In this document: positions 34,875-43,663 of the stretch, piece by piece
How the letters are laid out: each line of letters opens with the position of its first letter
Position numbering within the stretch: position 1 is the first letter of the stretch
Source of the DNA: CBDBUR01 sp965209065
GTDB taxonomy: Bacteria; Pseudomonadota; Alphaproteobacteria; JAPOUT01; G958296285
DNA: 64,000 nt
Direction: 5' to 3'
NCBI GenBank assembly: GCA_965209065.1
Contig: OZ242373.1
Span: 1,178,001 to 1,242,000 of the forward strand
The notes under the pieces: generated by a model
The model's database searches: none
What the model saw: the letters and a program-made list of their open reading frames with translations, nothing else
Told to the model about the DNA's origin: nothing
Made by a program: the position numbers and the translations under genes

Positions 34875-36692
34875 CTAAAATTCAAACACAGCACCCGCGC
34901 GAAAAGAAAAGGCAAAAGCCGAAGTTAATGCAACTTCATTACCACCAGCAGAATCATCACTATCTTGCGTATCGGACAATAACTGACTCGCTATGCTCGT
35001 CGTGTAATCTGCCGAAATCGTCCAGTTAATGCGCTCGTCTAAAACATTCACGCCAAAATATAAAGGACCGGTATAAAAAACATTCGCGCCCGCGGCAATG
35101 CCCAAAAAGCCGCCGACCAAACCAACCCGATGCTTGTTCTCCTCGCCAAAATTGTAAAAAACATAAGCCGTAGGAAAGGGAATGCCATCAAAATCACCGC
35201 CGTCTAACTGCGAGGTGTCTGACTGGTAAGCCGCCTTGTAAAGTTTATTCGCTCTTTCCGCCTTGCCCGTAAGAAGCGGTTGAAATATCAATACATTAAT
35301 GCCAAAGTTCCAGCTGTCATAATCAGCCTCTACCCCAACTTGCGCCGCAAGTGTTGCAACCTCAACAAAGCCTCTGCCCTTATTGCTGTCGACAACCCAT
35401 TCAAACAAAGCCATGCAGTGAGCTTGAGCGTCTGGCGCACAATTATTTAAACTACCATCAGAATTGAAACTAGCTGTATAAAGACCAATATCCGCCTGAC
35501 TTTGAATATAAACCACCTCCCCTTTAATCGTCCAGTTGCCGAGAGGAATAGCCACCTCCCCGCCATAAGAACGCGCGCTCGGTAAAATGATACGCGGGAT
35601 AACGTTATAAGCTATATCAACAGAATTGCCGCTATCAAATACGAGAACCTCTTTTTCGACCCGCGGCAGGCGCGCGAAAAGATTGAATAGGGAAAAATAA
35701 CCCTGATTATAAGTGAAACCCAAAGTTAAATAATTGCTACGCCATAAAGCGCGCCCAGCAAAAGTAATTTCATCTTGGTTGATTAAATTCCCGCCATCAC
35801 CGACGGTAGAGCAATCATACCTATTATAAAGAAAAAATGTGTTGTCGGGAGGGTCATCGAAAACCGGGTCTGGCGTCCCGCATGGGGTATTTTCACTTGC
35901 GGTATAAAACTCATACATCTCGCTCTGCCCTAATGCGTTCTTCAGCAAGGGATCTAGGGTCGTGCCGTAAAAAGCATAGCCCGAAAGCTGAATACTCTCA
36001 AACAAGAAGAGATTGACCTCTAACATATCTTGCGGCATTCTTAAATTGGCGTTGGAAATACCAAACTCTTTTGATTGTGTTTCAATCGGCAAGGTAGAAT
36101 TGATGACACTGAAAACCGTGAATTGACCCCACGTTGGTCTTTGTCTGCCAACATTCACAACAAAATCAGGGAAAATCTCAAATGAGCCGTAAGCCTCGCG
36201 CAACTCGAAGGCATCATTTTCCACCTTGAGCGAAAATTTACACTCTCGCGAGGACCTAGAATCTTCCGACCGACCATCAGCACGAAACTGACACGGATTG
36301 CCGTCTTCATTACCCGTGCGCATGTTAGCATCAAAGTCAAAGCCTTCCGAGAAAGTTAAGCCGAGCGCTATGGAACGAAAGGAATAACCCCCCGCAACAT
36401 AGACCCTTTGCCTTAACCCAAAAATATCAAAAGAATAATCAAAGCCCAAGCGCGCAAAAGCAAAGGCTTGAGTTACGCCATCGCTGTTCAAGCCGCCCGC
36501 CCAATAACCGCCGCCGCTTAAAAAAAGGCTTCTTTGTAAAAAATCTAGAAAAGCATTCGTCGGGCTTGATACTTGCGCGCCTTCATCGAGAATAATCAGG
36601 TCGTCATCGGGCGCGGCAAGTGCGGGCGCTGTAAGAACAGGCGCAAGCGCAACAGCAAACAGCAAAGCAAAAGCTAAAAAATATCTTTTCAT
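34875..36692 (-). CDS. Outer-membrane beta-barrel protein (DUF1302-like) of an envelope transport set
   Basis: The 605-residue protein has a clear signal peptide (cleavage near PALAA-PDDD) and many alternating hydrophobic strands. It ends FSFRAGAVFEF, the terminal aromatic signal of outer-membrane barrels. Segments such as FVVNVGRQRPTWGQF and RVGLVGGFLG resemble DUF1302-type proteins often coded next to MMPL transporters. A GGAG site 6 bases before the ATG supports the start. It lies between the LolA-like gene (18-base gap) and the MMPL transporter (17-base gap). It probably serves as the outer-membrane component for a hydrophobic substrate. The barrel assignment is firm; the DUF assignment is from memory of the family. 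Confidence 0.8.
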   Translation of the reverse strand: MKRYFLAFALLFAVALAPVLTAPALAAPDDDLIILDEGAQVSSPTNAFLDFLQRSLFLSGGGYWAGGLNSDGVTQAFAFARLGFDYSFDIFGLRQRVYVAGGYSFRSIALGLTFSEGFDFDANMRTGNEDGNPCQFRADGRSEDSRSSRECKFSLKVENDAFELREAYGSFEIFPDFVVNVGRQRPTWGQFTVFSVINSTLPIETQSKEFGISNANLRMPQDMLEVNLFLFESIQLSGYAFYGTTLDPLLKNALGQSEMYEFYTASENTPCGTPDPVFDDPPDNTFFLYNRYDCSTVGDGGNLINQDEITFAGRALWRSNYLTLGFTYNQGYFSLFNLFARLPRVEKEVLVFDSGNSVDIAYNVIPRIILPSARSYGGEVAIPLGNWTIKGEVVYIQSQADIGLYTASFNSDGSLNNCAPDAQAHCMALFEWVVDSNKGRGFVEVATLAAQVGVEADYDSWNFGINVLIFQPLLTGKAERANKLYKAAYQSDTSQLDGGDFDGIPFPTAYVFYNFGEENKHRVGLVGGFLGIAAGANVFYTGPLYFGVNVLDERINWTISADYTTSIASQLLSDTQDSDDSAGGNEVALTSAFAFSFRAGAVFEF

Positions 36693-36710
36693 TAAATTCT
36701 CCGCCTCTCC

Positions 36711-37493
36711 CTATCTCTGTAATCCCTTAAAGCCGACAGCATTCTCATCGATAGCGCGCGAAACATCAAAATTGCTTTTCACAATTTGACTCTTGCCGCC
36801 CGAACGATGATTTGTCATCTCCGCCTGCATAACCGTATACATACCACTCACTTTTTTTACAACTTGATTCTTTAGCGTTTTTAACTTTTGTCCGTTGCGG
36901 TCGTAAAAAATAATCTGCTTCGGCACTTTGATGTTTTTGAGAATATGCGTTTCAATCCTGCTATAAAAATCGTTCGCCTTTTTAGGGCGCGAAACAATAA
37001 CAACAACATTGCCCTTATCGTTAAGCAGGCGATGCTTGTCTTGTGTAACCTTTCTGCCAGCAATATCGGCGTTGGTGAAGTCAGAGCCCATAAAACTTTT
37101 ATTCTTATCATCACTACTAAGCTGCTTGACCGATTTCAGCGCCGGCAGATAAATCCACTGGTCGGTATCGTCCGAGCGATCTTGCGTTTCGCTCAAAAGA
37201 CCCGTGCCCTTCACCGCCGGCGGTTGATAAAATTTAATCAGACTCTTCGTGCGCTCGTCAAATATCTTATACAAAAAGCTAAAATAGCGCGTGCGCTCAC
37301 GACCCGATTTGTCGGTGATGATTAACTTCGCCTCCGCTTGCTGGTTCTTGTGTTGGCGCGATTGGTCATAAGCCGCTTGCATCCAGTCTTGACCGCTCAG
37401 GGCAGACGCGCTCGAGCTAAAGGTTAACGAAACCAACCCAAAACTAGCAACCAAAACTAGAACAAAATATGTGCGAATCACTGACATCTCCAT
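36711..37493 (-). CDS. LolA-like outer-membrane lipoprotein-sorting family protein
   Basis: The 260-residue protein has a signal peptide (cleavage near ASALS-GQDW) and a LolA/LppX-like fold region. Motifs include AEAKLIITDKSGRERTRYF, KFYQPPAVKGTGLLSE, DQWIYLPALKSVKQL and FMGSDFTNADI, the pattern of the PF17131 family. Such periplasmic proteins have a hydrophobic cavity and carry lipids or lipoproteins. An AGGAG lies 3 bases before the first ATG and 9 before a second ATG at 37487, so the true start may be 37487. It is the first gene of the minus-strand run with the barrel and the MMPL transporter. It is not the housekeeping LolA, which lacks these motifs. Confidence 0.85.
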   Translation of the reverse strand: MEMSVIRTYFVLVLVASFGLVSLTFSSSASALSGQDWMQAAYDQSRQHKNQQAEAKLIITDKSGRERTRYFSFLYKIFDERTKSLIKFYQPPAVKGTGLLSETQDRSDDTDQWIYLPALKSVKQLSSDDKNKSFMGSDFTNADIAGRKVTQDKHRLLNDKGNVVVIVSRPKKANDFYSRIETHILKNIKVPKQIIFYDRNGQKLKTLKNQVVKKVSGMYTVMQAEMTNHRSGGKSQIVKSNFDVSRAIDENAVGFKGLQR

Positions 37494-37611
37494 TTTCTCC
37501 TATTGTTCTATACTACATCTAGAAGTAGGAATAGAATAATATACTAATTTGCCTATAGCATATTAACTTATAGCATAATATCTCATAATATCCCATAATA
37601 TCAAGCAACAA
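37494..37611. promoter_or_regulatory. Divergent AT-rich promoter region between the LolA-like gene and ribF
   Basis: These 118 bases hold several -10-like boxes on both strands. On the plus strand CATAAT occurs three times at 10-base spacing just before ribF. ribF has no clear Shine-Dalgarno sequence and its ATG lies only a dozen bases after the last box, so a very short leader is possible. No FMN riboswitch can be seen. Confidence 0.45.
37574..37603. repeat. Three tandem 10-bp repeats (CATAATATCY) upstream of ribF
   Basis: CATAATATCT (37574), CATAATATCC (37584) and CATAATATCA (37594) follow one another directly, so the repeats fall on the same face of the helix. A related TATAGCAT element occurs twice just upstream, 15 bases apart. 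They could be stacked -10 boxes or binding sites. Confidence 0.75.
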
Positions 37612-38577
37612 ATGAGGACTTTCAACTCTATTGATGAACTGCCTACTCGGCTCACTACTCGGCTAAGGGGAGCGGCTTACGCTATCGGTAATTTCGATGG
37701 CGTTCATTTAGGACACCAAGCCGTCATTCGCGCGAGCACCGCCGCCGCCGCGAGGCTCGGCGCGCCCGCCGCCGTGATGAGCTTTGAACCCCCGCCGAGC
37801 GCCTTCTTCCACCCGCAAAAAAAACAATATCGCCTGACGCTTATTGAGACAAAAACCCATCTCATTTCACAAATGAAGATTGATTTTCTATTAAACTTAA
37901 AATTTGATGCCGCGCTCGCCCAGCTGCCGCCTCACGATTTCATCTCTGGCATTTTACACGATAGACTAGGCGCGCGCTATGTCGCGGTTGGCGAGAACTT
38001 CCACTTCGGCAGAAAGCGCGAAGGCAATGCTGCTTTTTTACAGCGCGAAGCCCCGTTTGAAGTTGATGTCTTGCCCTCCGTCACGCAAGAGCAGGCGGTC
38101 GTCTCTTCTACCCATATCCGTGCCGCGCTACAAAATGGCGAGCCGCAAAAAGCAGCGCACCTGCTTGGGCGGTGGTTTCAGATAGACGGCAAGGTCTGCC
38201 ACGGACAAAAACGAGGACGCACGCTTGGCTTTCCAACGCTTAACATTGCGCTTGAACATTATACCCGCATCGCTTATGGCGTTTATGCCGTGCGCTGCTT
38301 TGTCAAACAGCAATGGTTTGATGGCGTGGCGAATATCGGGCTGCGTCCAACCTTAGGCGATTTACAAGAGCCTTTGCTCGAAGTCTATCTGTTCAATACT
38401 GATGGCGATTTTTATGACGAGCAGGCGAACGTGTTTCTTTTGGATTTTCTGCGCGCGGAGGAAAAGTTCCCCTCGCTTGACGCGCTCAAAGCCCAGATGA
38501 AAAAGGACAGCGCGCAAGCCCGCGCCTGCTTGCCGAGCCTCTCAAAAAAGCCGCACCTCTTTGGAAAAATAGAGTAA
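37612..38577 (+). CDS. ribF: Bifunctional riboflavin kinase / FAD synthetase
   Basis: The 321-residue enzyme phosphorylates riboflavin to FMN and adenylates FMN to FAD. The N-terminal nucleotidyltransferase domain shows AYAIGNFDGVHLGHQAVI (about 22-39, with the HxGH motif) and VGENFHFGRKREGN. The C-terminal kinase domain shows GRTLGFPTLNI and GVANIGLRPT. Length matches the family (about 310-320). Its stop is 9 bases before ileS, so the two are very probably co-transcribed; ribF-ileS-lspA order is common in proteobacteria. Confidence 0.97.
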   Translation: MRTFNSIDELPTRLTTRLRGAAYAIGNFDGVHLGHQAVIRASTAAAARLGAPAAVMSFEPPPSAFFHPQKKQYRLTLIETKTHLISQMKIDFLLNLKFDAALAQLPPHDFISGILHDRLGARYVAVGENFHFGRKREGNAAFLQREAPFEVDVLPSVTQEQAVVSSTHIRAALQNGEPQKAAHLLGRWFQIDGKVCHGQKRGRTLGFPTLNIALEHYTRIAYGVYAVRCFVKQQWFDGVANIGLRPTLGDLQEPLLEVYLFNTDGDFYDEQANVFLLDFLRAEEKFPSLDALKAQMKKDSAQARACLPSLSKKPHLFGKIE

Positions 38578-38586
38578 AAACAAACT

Positions 38587-41364
38587 ATGACCGATGACAA
38601 AAAATGGCGCGACACGCTCTCCTTGCCGAAAACAACCTTTCCAATGAAAGCCGGCTTGCCGCAACTAGAAGCACGCTTGCTAAAACAATGGGAAGAAAAT
38701 AAAACCTATCAGCAGCAACGGCAAAAAAGCAAAACGCGCGAAAAGTTTATCCTCCACGATGGACCGCCCTATGCCAATGGCGATATTCACATGGGAACCG
38801 CGATGAATAAAATTCTTAAAGATGTCGTCAATCGCTCGCAGCAGCTGTTAGGCAAGAACGCTTTTTACGTGCCCGGCTGGGACTGCCACGGCTTACCGAT
38901 AGAATGGAAAGTGGAGGAAAACTTTCGCGCCAAAGGCAAGATGCGCGAAGACCTTGGACGCACGAAACTTCGCGCCGCCTGTCGCGCTTTCGCCGAAAAG
39001 TGGGTCGCGCGGCAATTAACCCAGTTCCAACGACTCGGCGTGTGGGGCGAGTGGGACAAACCCTACCTCACGATGAATAAGGAATCCGAAGCCCTCATCG
39101 CTGCCGAGCTGATAAAGTTCGCTATGTCGGGGTCCTTATACCAAGCCCTCAAGCCCGTGATGTGGTCGGTCGCCGAAAAAACCGCGCTCGCTGAAGCCGA
39201 GATAGAATATAAAGAACACCTCTCCACCACCTTGTTCGTGCGCTTCCCTGTCCCCAATAAAGATTTTTCTGTCGTCATCTGGACGACAACACCTTGGACT
39301 CTGCCTGCCAACCGCGCTATCGCTTTTTCTAAAACGATGTCTTACGGCATCTATCAAACCAGCGATGGCAAAAAAATTGTTCTTGCCGATAGCCGCGCCG
39401 AGACCGCTAAAAAAGCCGCCGAAATAGAAAGCTGGCAAAGACTAGGCGATATCAACCCCGAAGGGCTTGTCTGCTCGCACCCGCTTCAGCCCCTAGGCTA
39501 CGACTTTGACGTGCCTCTCCTGCCTGCCGATTTTGTTACCGATGAAACCGGCACCGGCTTCGTCCATATCGCGCCGAGCCATGGGCGCGATGACTACGAC
39601 CTCGCGCAAGCGCATAAAATCCCCACACCCTTTATGGTCGATGATGACGGATGCTATACCGAGCACGCCCCACACTTTCAAGGCATCGCCATTCTCAACC
39701 CCGATGGCAGTCAGGGCAAGGCGAACGGCGAAGTTATCGCTAAACTCAACGAACACCATGCCATCTTCGCGCAAGGAAAACTGCGCCACGATTACCCGCA
39801 CTCGTGGCGGTCCAAAACACCGGTTATCTTTCGCGCAACGCCCCAGTGGTTCATTTCTATGGAGCATCATAACTTGCGCGAGAAAGCGCTCACCGCCATT
39901 GATGAAGTCGTTTGGTTTCCAAAAAGCGGACGCAACCGACTCTATTCAATGATTGAAAGCCGACCCGATTGGGTCATCTCTCGCCAGCGCGCGTGGGGCG
40001 TGCCGCTTACCATTTTCGTCAATAAAAAAGGCGAGGTGCTACACGATGAAAAAGTGAATCAAACTATTCTTGAAGCAATAAAAGCCAACGGCTCTGACGC
40101 TTGGTTCAACCAGCCGAAAGAAACTTTCTTAAACCAGCACAGCCCAAAAGAATGGGAAAAAGTAGAGGATATTGTTGATGTCTGGTTTGAATCAGGTGCG
40201 ACCCACGCCTTCGTGTTGGAAGCGCACGAGGAACTGCGCTCGCCGGCTTCTCTTTATTTGGAAGGCACCGACCAGCATCGCGGGTGGTTTCAGTCGAGCC
40301 TGCTCGAAGCCTGCGGCACTAGAGACCGCGCGCCTTTTGAGAAAGTGCTAACCCACGGCTTCTTGCTCGATAGCAAGGGGCATAAGATGTCTAAGTCAGG
40401 CGGCAATGCCGTGGCGCCGAATGAGTTTGTCGAAAAACGCGGCAGCGATATTCTAAGGCTTTGGGTCGCTTCGTGCGATTACGAGCAAGACCTGCGCTTC
40501 GGGGAAGAAGCCATCTCCACCACCAGCGATGCCTATCGCAAATTGCGCAACGCCGAGCGCTTTATGCTCGGCAACCTGCACGGCTTTAGCGAAAAGGAAA
40601 AAGTAGAGGAGATACCCGAACTAGAGCAACTCATTCTCTCTTACCTCGCGCGCACCATAGAGCAAGTGAGAGAAAACTATCAGGCGTTTAATTTTAGGCT
40701 TGCGTCTAAAGCCCTCTTAAACTTTGCGGTGAATGACCTGTCCTCTCTGTATTTTGATATTCGCAAAGACACGCTCTATTGCGATGCCGCCAGCTCGCTC
40801 AAACGCCGCGCTTGTCGCACCGCGCTCCATCATATTTTCACCACCTTTACTCAAGCCCTCAGCCCCATTCTGTGCTTCACCGCCGAAGAAGCATGGCAAG
40901 CATACTTCGGCGAAAAGGATTCCGTCCATCTACACGATTTACAAGAGCTTCCGTCAATGTGGCGCAACCCCGCGCTTGAAGAAAAGTGGCAGGGCATTCT
41001 AAAAATTCGTAAAGTTATTCTCGCCGCGCTTGAAATTGAACGCCAAGAAAAAAACATTGGCTCGTCCCTCGAAGCCGCGCCCGAAGTGTATATTGAAAAT
41101 AAAGCCCTCTATGATATTGCCGCTAGCGTGGATATGGCGGAGGTGGCTATCACCTCGCAGCTTTTGCTCAAAAACCAGCCGCCACCCGAAAACGCTTTCC
41201 GCCTAGACGAGATAGAAGGCATCGGTGTGCTTTCTCAAAAAGCCGAAGGCAAACGCTGCGCGCGCTCGTGGAAAATATCGCCCGAAGTCGGCAGCGACTC
41301 CAACTACCCCGACCTCTCGCCACGCGATGCCCTTGCTGTCGCTGAATTCGAGAAAGCACAATAA
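38587..41364 (+). CDS. ileS: Isoleucyl-tRNA synthetase
   Basis: The 925-residue class I synthetase charges tRNA-Ile. It has the HIGH-type motif as HMGT (residues 68-71, after PYANGDI), the WDCHGLPIEWKVE block, the CP1 editing domain (VIWTTTPWTLPANRAI, DETGTGFVHIAPSHG) and KMSKSGGN near residue 600. A C-terminal anticodon-binding domain follows. The length is close to the bacterial norm; I do not see a C-terminal zinc-binding cysteine cluster, which some family members have. It sits between ribF and lspA. Confidence 0.98.
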   Translation: MTDDKKWRDTLSLPKTTFPMKAGLPQLEARLLKQWEENKTYQQQRQKSKTREKFILHDGPPYANGDIHMGTAMNKILKDVVNRSQQLLGKNAFYVPGWDCHGLPIEWKVEENFRAKGKMREDLGRTKLRAACRAFAEKWVARQLTQFQRLGVWGEWDKPYLTMNKESEALIAAELIKFAMSGSLYQALKPVMWSVAEKTALAEAEIEYKEHLSTTLFVRFPVPNKDFSVVIWTTTPWTLPANRAIAFSKTMSYGIYQTSDGKKIVLADSRAETAKKAAEIESWQRLGDINPEGLVCSHPLQPLGYDFDVPLLPADFVTDETGTGFVHIAPSHGRDDYDLAQAHKIPTPFMVDDDGCYTEHAPHFQGIAILNPDGSQGKANGEVIAKLNEHHAIFAQGKLRHDYPHSWRSKTPVIFRATPQWFISMEHHNLREKALTAIDEVVWFPKSGRNRLYSMIESRPDWVISRQRAWGVPLTIFVNKKGEVLHDEKVNQTILEAIKANGSDAWFNQPKETFLNQHSPKEWEKVEDIVDVWFESGATHAFVLEAHEELRSPASLYLEGTDQHRGWFQSSLLEACGTRDRAPFEKVLTHGFLLDSKGHKMSKSGGNAVAPNEFVEKRGSDILRLWVASCDYEQDLRFGEEAISTTSDAYRKLRNAERFMLGNLHGFSEKEKVEEIPELEQLILSYLARTIEQVRENYQAFNFRLASKALLNFAVNDLSSLYFDIRKDTLYCDAASSLKRRACRTALHHIFTTFTQALSPILCFTAEEAWQAYFGEKDSVHLHDLQELPSMWRNPALEEKWQGILKIRKVILAALEIERQEKNIGSSLEAAPEVYIENKALYDIAASVDMAEVAITSQLLLKNQPPPENAFRLDEIEGIGVLSQKAEGKRCARSWKISPEVGSDSNYPDLSPRDALAVAEFEKAQ

Positions 41365-41370
41365 TAAATA

Positions 41371-41409
41371 ATGATAAATTTCCAATGATAAATTTCCAAT
41401 GATAAATTT
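41371..41409 (+). repeat. 14-bp tandem repeat carrying overlapping mini-reading-frames at the lspA start
   Basis: ATGATAAATTTCCA occurs at 41371 and 41385, and a partial third copy (ATGATAAATTT) at 41399 forms the lspA start. Because 14 is not a multiple of three, each upstream ATG opens a five-codon frame, MINFQ-stop. Its TGA overlaps the next ATG (ATGA). The real gene then begins MINFLRK. Confidence 0.85.
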
Positions 41410-41899
41410 TCTGCGCAAAATTCAAGATGCTCTGCCCCTAACCCAGCAGGCTTATGCCTTAGCCGGACTCCTCTTTATAATAGACCAGCTTAGCAAATGG
41501 CTCGTGCTGGCGACTATCCCGCCGCGCCGCAAAATGGAAATAACTCCCTTTTTAGACTTTATCCAAGTGCGCAATAGCGGCGTTAGCTATGGCTTCCTCT
41601 CAGGCTTTGGCGAGTGGGGGCGGTGGGGCTTGTCCGCCGTCACGCTAGGGATAATCATCGTTTGTATCCTGTGGCTCAAAAAAGCGCGCAGCACGCTCCA
41701 CGCCTATGCCTTTGGGCTGATTATCGGCGGCGGTGTGGGCAACCTGTTCGACCGAATCCTACACGGCGCCGTTATCGATTTCGTCTCCCTTCACGCCTTC
41801 GGCTTCTACTGGTATGTCTTTAATGTTGCCGATATCGCACTCACTTGTGGTATCTTATTATTCTTGTTGGCTGAAATCAAAACAGGGAATGTAAAATGA
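41399..41899 (+). CDS. lspA: Lipoprotein signal peptidase (signal peptidase II)
   Basis: The 166-residue inner-membrane aspartic protease cleaves prolipoprotein signal peptides after lipid attachment. Four membrane helices are visible. The two catalytic aspartates lie in GNLFDRILHGAVIDFV and FNVADIALTCG, and RNSGVSYGF corresponds to the usual RNxGxAFG motif. It starts 34 bases after the ileS stop, preceded by the 14-bp repeat described separately, and has no strong Shine-Dalgarno site. The stop overlaps the next gene, which itself encodes a lipoprotein and so a substrate of this enzyme. Confidence 0.96.
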   Translation: MINFLRKIQDALPLTQQAYALAGLLFIIDQLSKWLVLATIPPRRKMEITPFLDFIQVRNSGVSYGFLSGFGEWGRWGLSAVTLGIIIVCILWLKKARSTLHAYAFGLIIGGGVGNLFDRILHGAVIDFVSLHAFGFYWYVFNVADIALTCGILLFLLAEIKTGNVK

Positions 41900-42273
41900 A
41901 ATTATACCGCCATACGTTTTTAATCATGCTTCTTGCGGGCGCACCTGTCGCGAGCATGCTTGTTTCTTGCGCCGATAGTCCTGTCGGCTTAGGGCGGGCG
42001 GGCGTCAATGAATTCTTAATCACCTCCTACCCGCCTTTGACCACGCCGCCAAACCTCGTCCTTCGACCCCCCAGCAACGCCGAAGCCATCGAGCAAGCCA
42101 AGTCAAGCACACAAGCAAAACAATTACTCTTCGGCTTGCCTGTTAAAGTGGCAAACAAACTTTCGGCAGCAGAAAAAAACTTTTTACAAAAAATTGGCAC
42201 CGATAAAGCAGACCCCGATATAAGAAAACATCTCGCCGAGGATAGAGGGCTTGCGATTCTTGACTCTAAATAA
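41896..42273 (+). CDS. DUF3035-like small lipoprotein
   Basis: The 125-residue protein has a signal peptide with a lipobox-like end (SMLVSC, Cys25) and then GRAGVNEFLITSYPPLTTPPNLVLRPP. That Pro-rich start recalls the alphaproteobacterial DUF3035 family, whose function is unknown. The ATG overlaps the lspA stop (ATGA), so translation is likely coupled. The 3' end overlaps the start of the M16 peptidase gene. An envelope location is inferred from the lipobox. Confidence 0.8.
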   Translation: MKLYRHTFLIMLLAGAPVASMLVSCADSPVGLGRAGVNEFLITSYPPLTTPPNLVLRPPSNAEAIEQAKSSTQAKQLLFGLPVKVANKLSAAEKNFLQKIGTDKADPDIRKHLAEDRGLAILDSK

Positions 42274-43651
42274 ATACTTCCCCCTTCTCCTGCTAACTTC
42301 TTGCCTCCTGTCTGCCTGCGCGGAGAGCTCAACCGATTTTGTCGCCAAGCCTTTCACTTTAGATAATGGCGCGCGGCTTATCGTGATACCCGATAGACGC
42401 TTTCCGCTCATCACCCAGATGATTTGGTTTCCGGTTGGCTCGGGCGATGAGGTCGCACCCAAAACCGGCTTAGCCCATTTCTTAGAACACTTGATGTTTC
42501 AGCACCAAACCTACCTCGCGCAAGGTGGCTTTTTAAGTATCATCGAAGCCGAGGGCGCGCGCAGCAACGCTTTCACCAGCTATGACTATACCGCTTATTA
42601 CGAACGCTTCCACCCCAAGCAAATTGAAAAAATGATGGCACTTGAAGCTCAGCGACTCACCACGCTTGTGCTAAACAAGCAGACCATCAGTAAAGAACGC
42701 AATGTCGTGATTGAAGAATTTCATACGCGGCTTAATACCAACCCCCTCTCTTTGCTGCAAGCCAAAATGAGTGCCGCCCTCTATGGAAAAAATCACCCTT
42801 ATGGACGCGACATCATCGGCGAACTCGCTGATATTGAAACGCTCACGCAACAAGACGCCTATCAATTTTACAAACTTCATTACACGCCGGCGCGCGCAAT
42901 TATTATTATCGCCGGCGATATTGAACCCGCACACGCTTTTGCTCTCGCGCAAAAGCACTACGGCACCATCGCACATAAACAAAAAAACCATCGCGCAACA
43001 GAAGCAAAAGACTTCCCCTTCGTCTTACAAAGGCAGAGCGAAAAAGCGATTATCACACACCAAGATAAACGCGTGCGCCAAGCCCTCCTGCTACGCGATT
43101 ATACCGTGACCAATCGCCATATTTTAGGCGCGCGCTCTGCCGCCCATTTTGAAGTGCTCGCGCAAGTGCTGGTCGGTAGCCCGCAAGCCAAGCTCAACAC
43201 CCTTTTTATTGACCAAGAAAAAATTGCCAGCTTTGTCGGCGGTGGGCTCGCTCTTAGCCGCCGTGGCCCCGCTGAGTTTTCTATCCAAATTTGGCTCAAA
43301 CAAACCCAAGCCCTCACGCCGAGCAACCTCAAAGCCATCTACCAAAGACTCGACCAAACCCTCCACGATATTGCCAACCAAAAACGAACCATCTCGCGCC
43401 AAGAAGTTGAAGCGGCGAAAAATCGCCTGCTCGCCCAAAAAATTTATCTTAAAGATAATCAATATCGCCTCGCTAATTTTGTCGGCCATTGGCTCGCTAC
43501 CGGGCATGCACTGGAAGCCGCCCAAAGCTACTCAAGCTATATCCAAGCCGTTCATGTGAATGATGTCCGCCAAGCCGCCGCCACAATGCTTAGCCCCGAC
43601 CGCGCCGTTAGCGGATTCCTCTTGCCTAAAAGTAAAAGTAATAGAAGATAA
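42251..43651 (+). CDS. M16-family zinc peptidase, catalytic member, probable lipoprotein
   Basis: The 466-residue protein has the inverted zinc motif HxxEH as HFLEH (about residue 78), with the downstream glutamate in ERNVVIEEFH, so it should be an active metallopeptidase. The signal peptide ends in a lipobox (LLSAC, Cys23), which places it in the envelope. The start is a TTG inside the 3' end of the preceding gene, with GAGGATAGAGGGC just before it; a second TTG three codons on is also possible. The non-catalytic partner follows 12 bases later. Such pairs resemble pitrilysin-type heterodimers (PqqF/PqqG-like or processing peptidases) that degrade or process peptides. Confidence 0.9.
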   Translation: MRFLTLNKYFPLLLLTSCLLSACAESSTDFVAKPFTLDNGARLIVIPDRRFPLITQMIWFPVGSGDEVAPKTGLAHFLEHLMFQHQTYLAQGGFLSIIEAEGARSNAFTSYDYTAYYERFHPKQIEKMMALEAQRLTTLVLNKQTISKERNVVIEEFHTRLNTNPLSLLQAKMSAALYGKNHPYGRDIIGELADIETLTQQDAYQFYKLHYTPARAIIIIAGDIEPAHAFALAQKHYGTIAHKQKNHRATEAKDFPFVLQRQSEKAIITHQDKRVRQALLLRDYTVTNRHILGARSAAHFEVLAQVLVGSPQAKLNTLFIDQEKIASFVGGGLALSRRGPAEFSIQIWLKQTQALTPSNLKAIYQRLDQTLHDIANQKRTISRQEVEAAKNRLLAQKIYLKDNQYRLANFVGHWLATGHALEAAQSYSSYIQAVHVNDVRQAAATMLSPDRAVSGFLLPKSKSNRR

Positions 43652-43663
43652 ACTAAAATCATT

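Noticed and set aside
37494..37611. FMN riboswitch upstream of ribF
   Set aside because: The gap is only 118 AT-rich bases and shows none of the conserved RFN element blocks.
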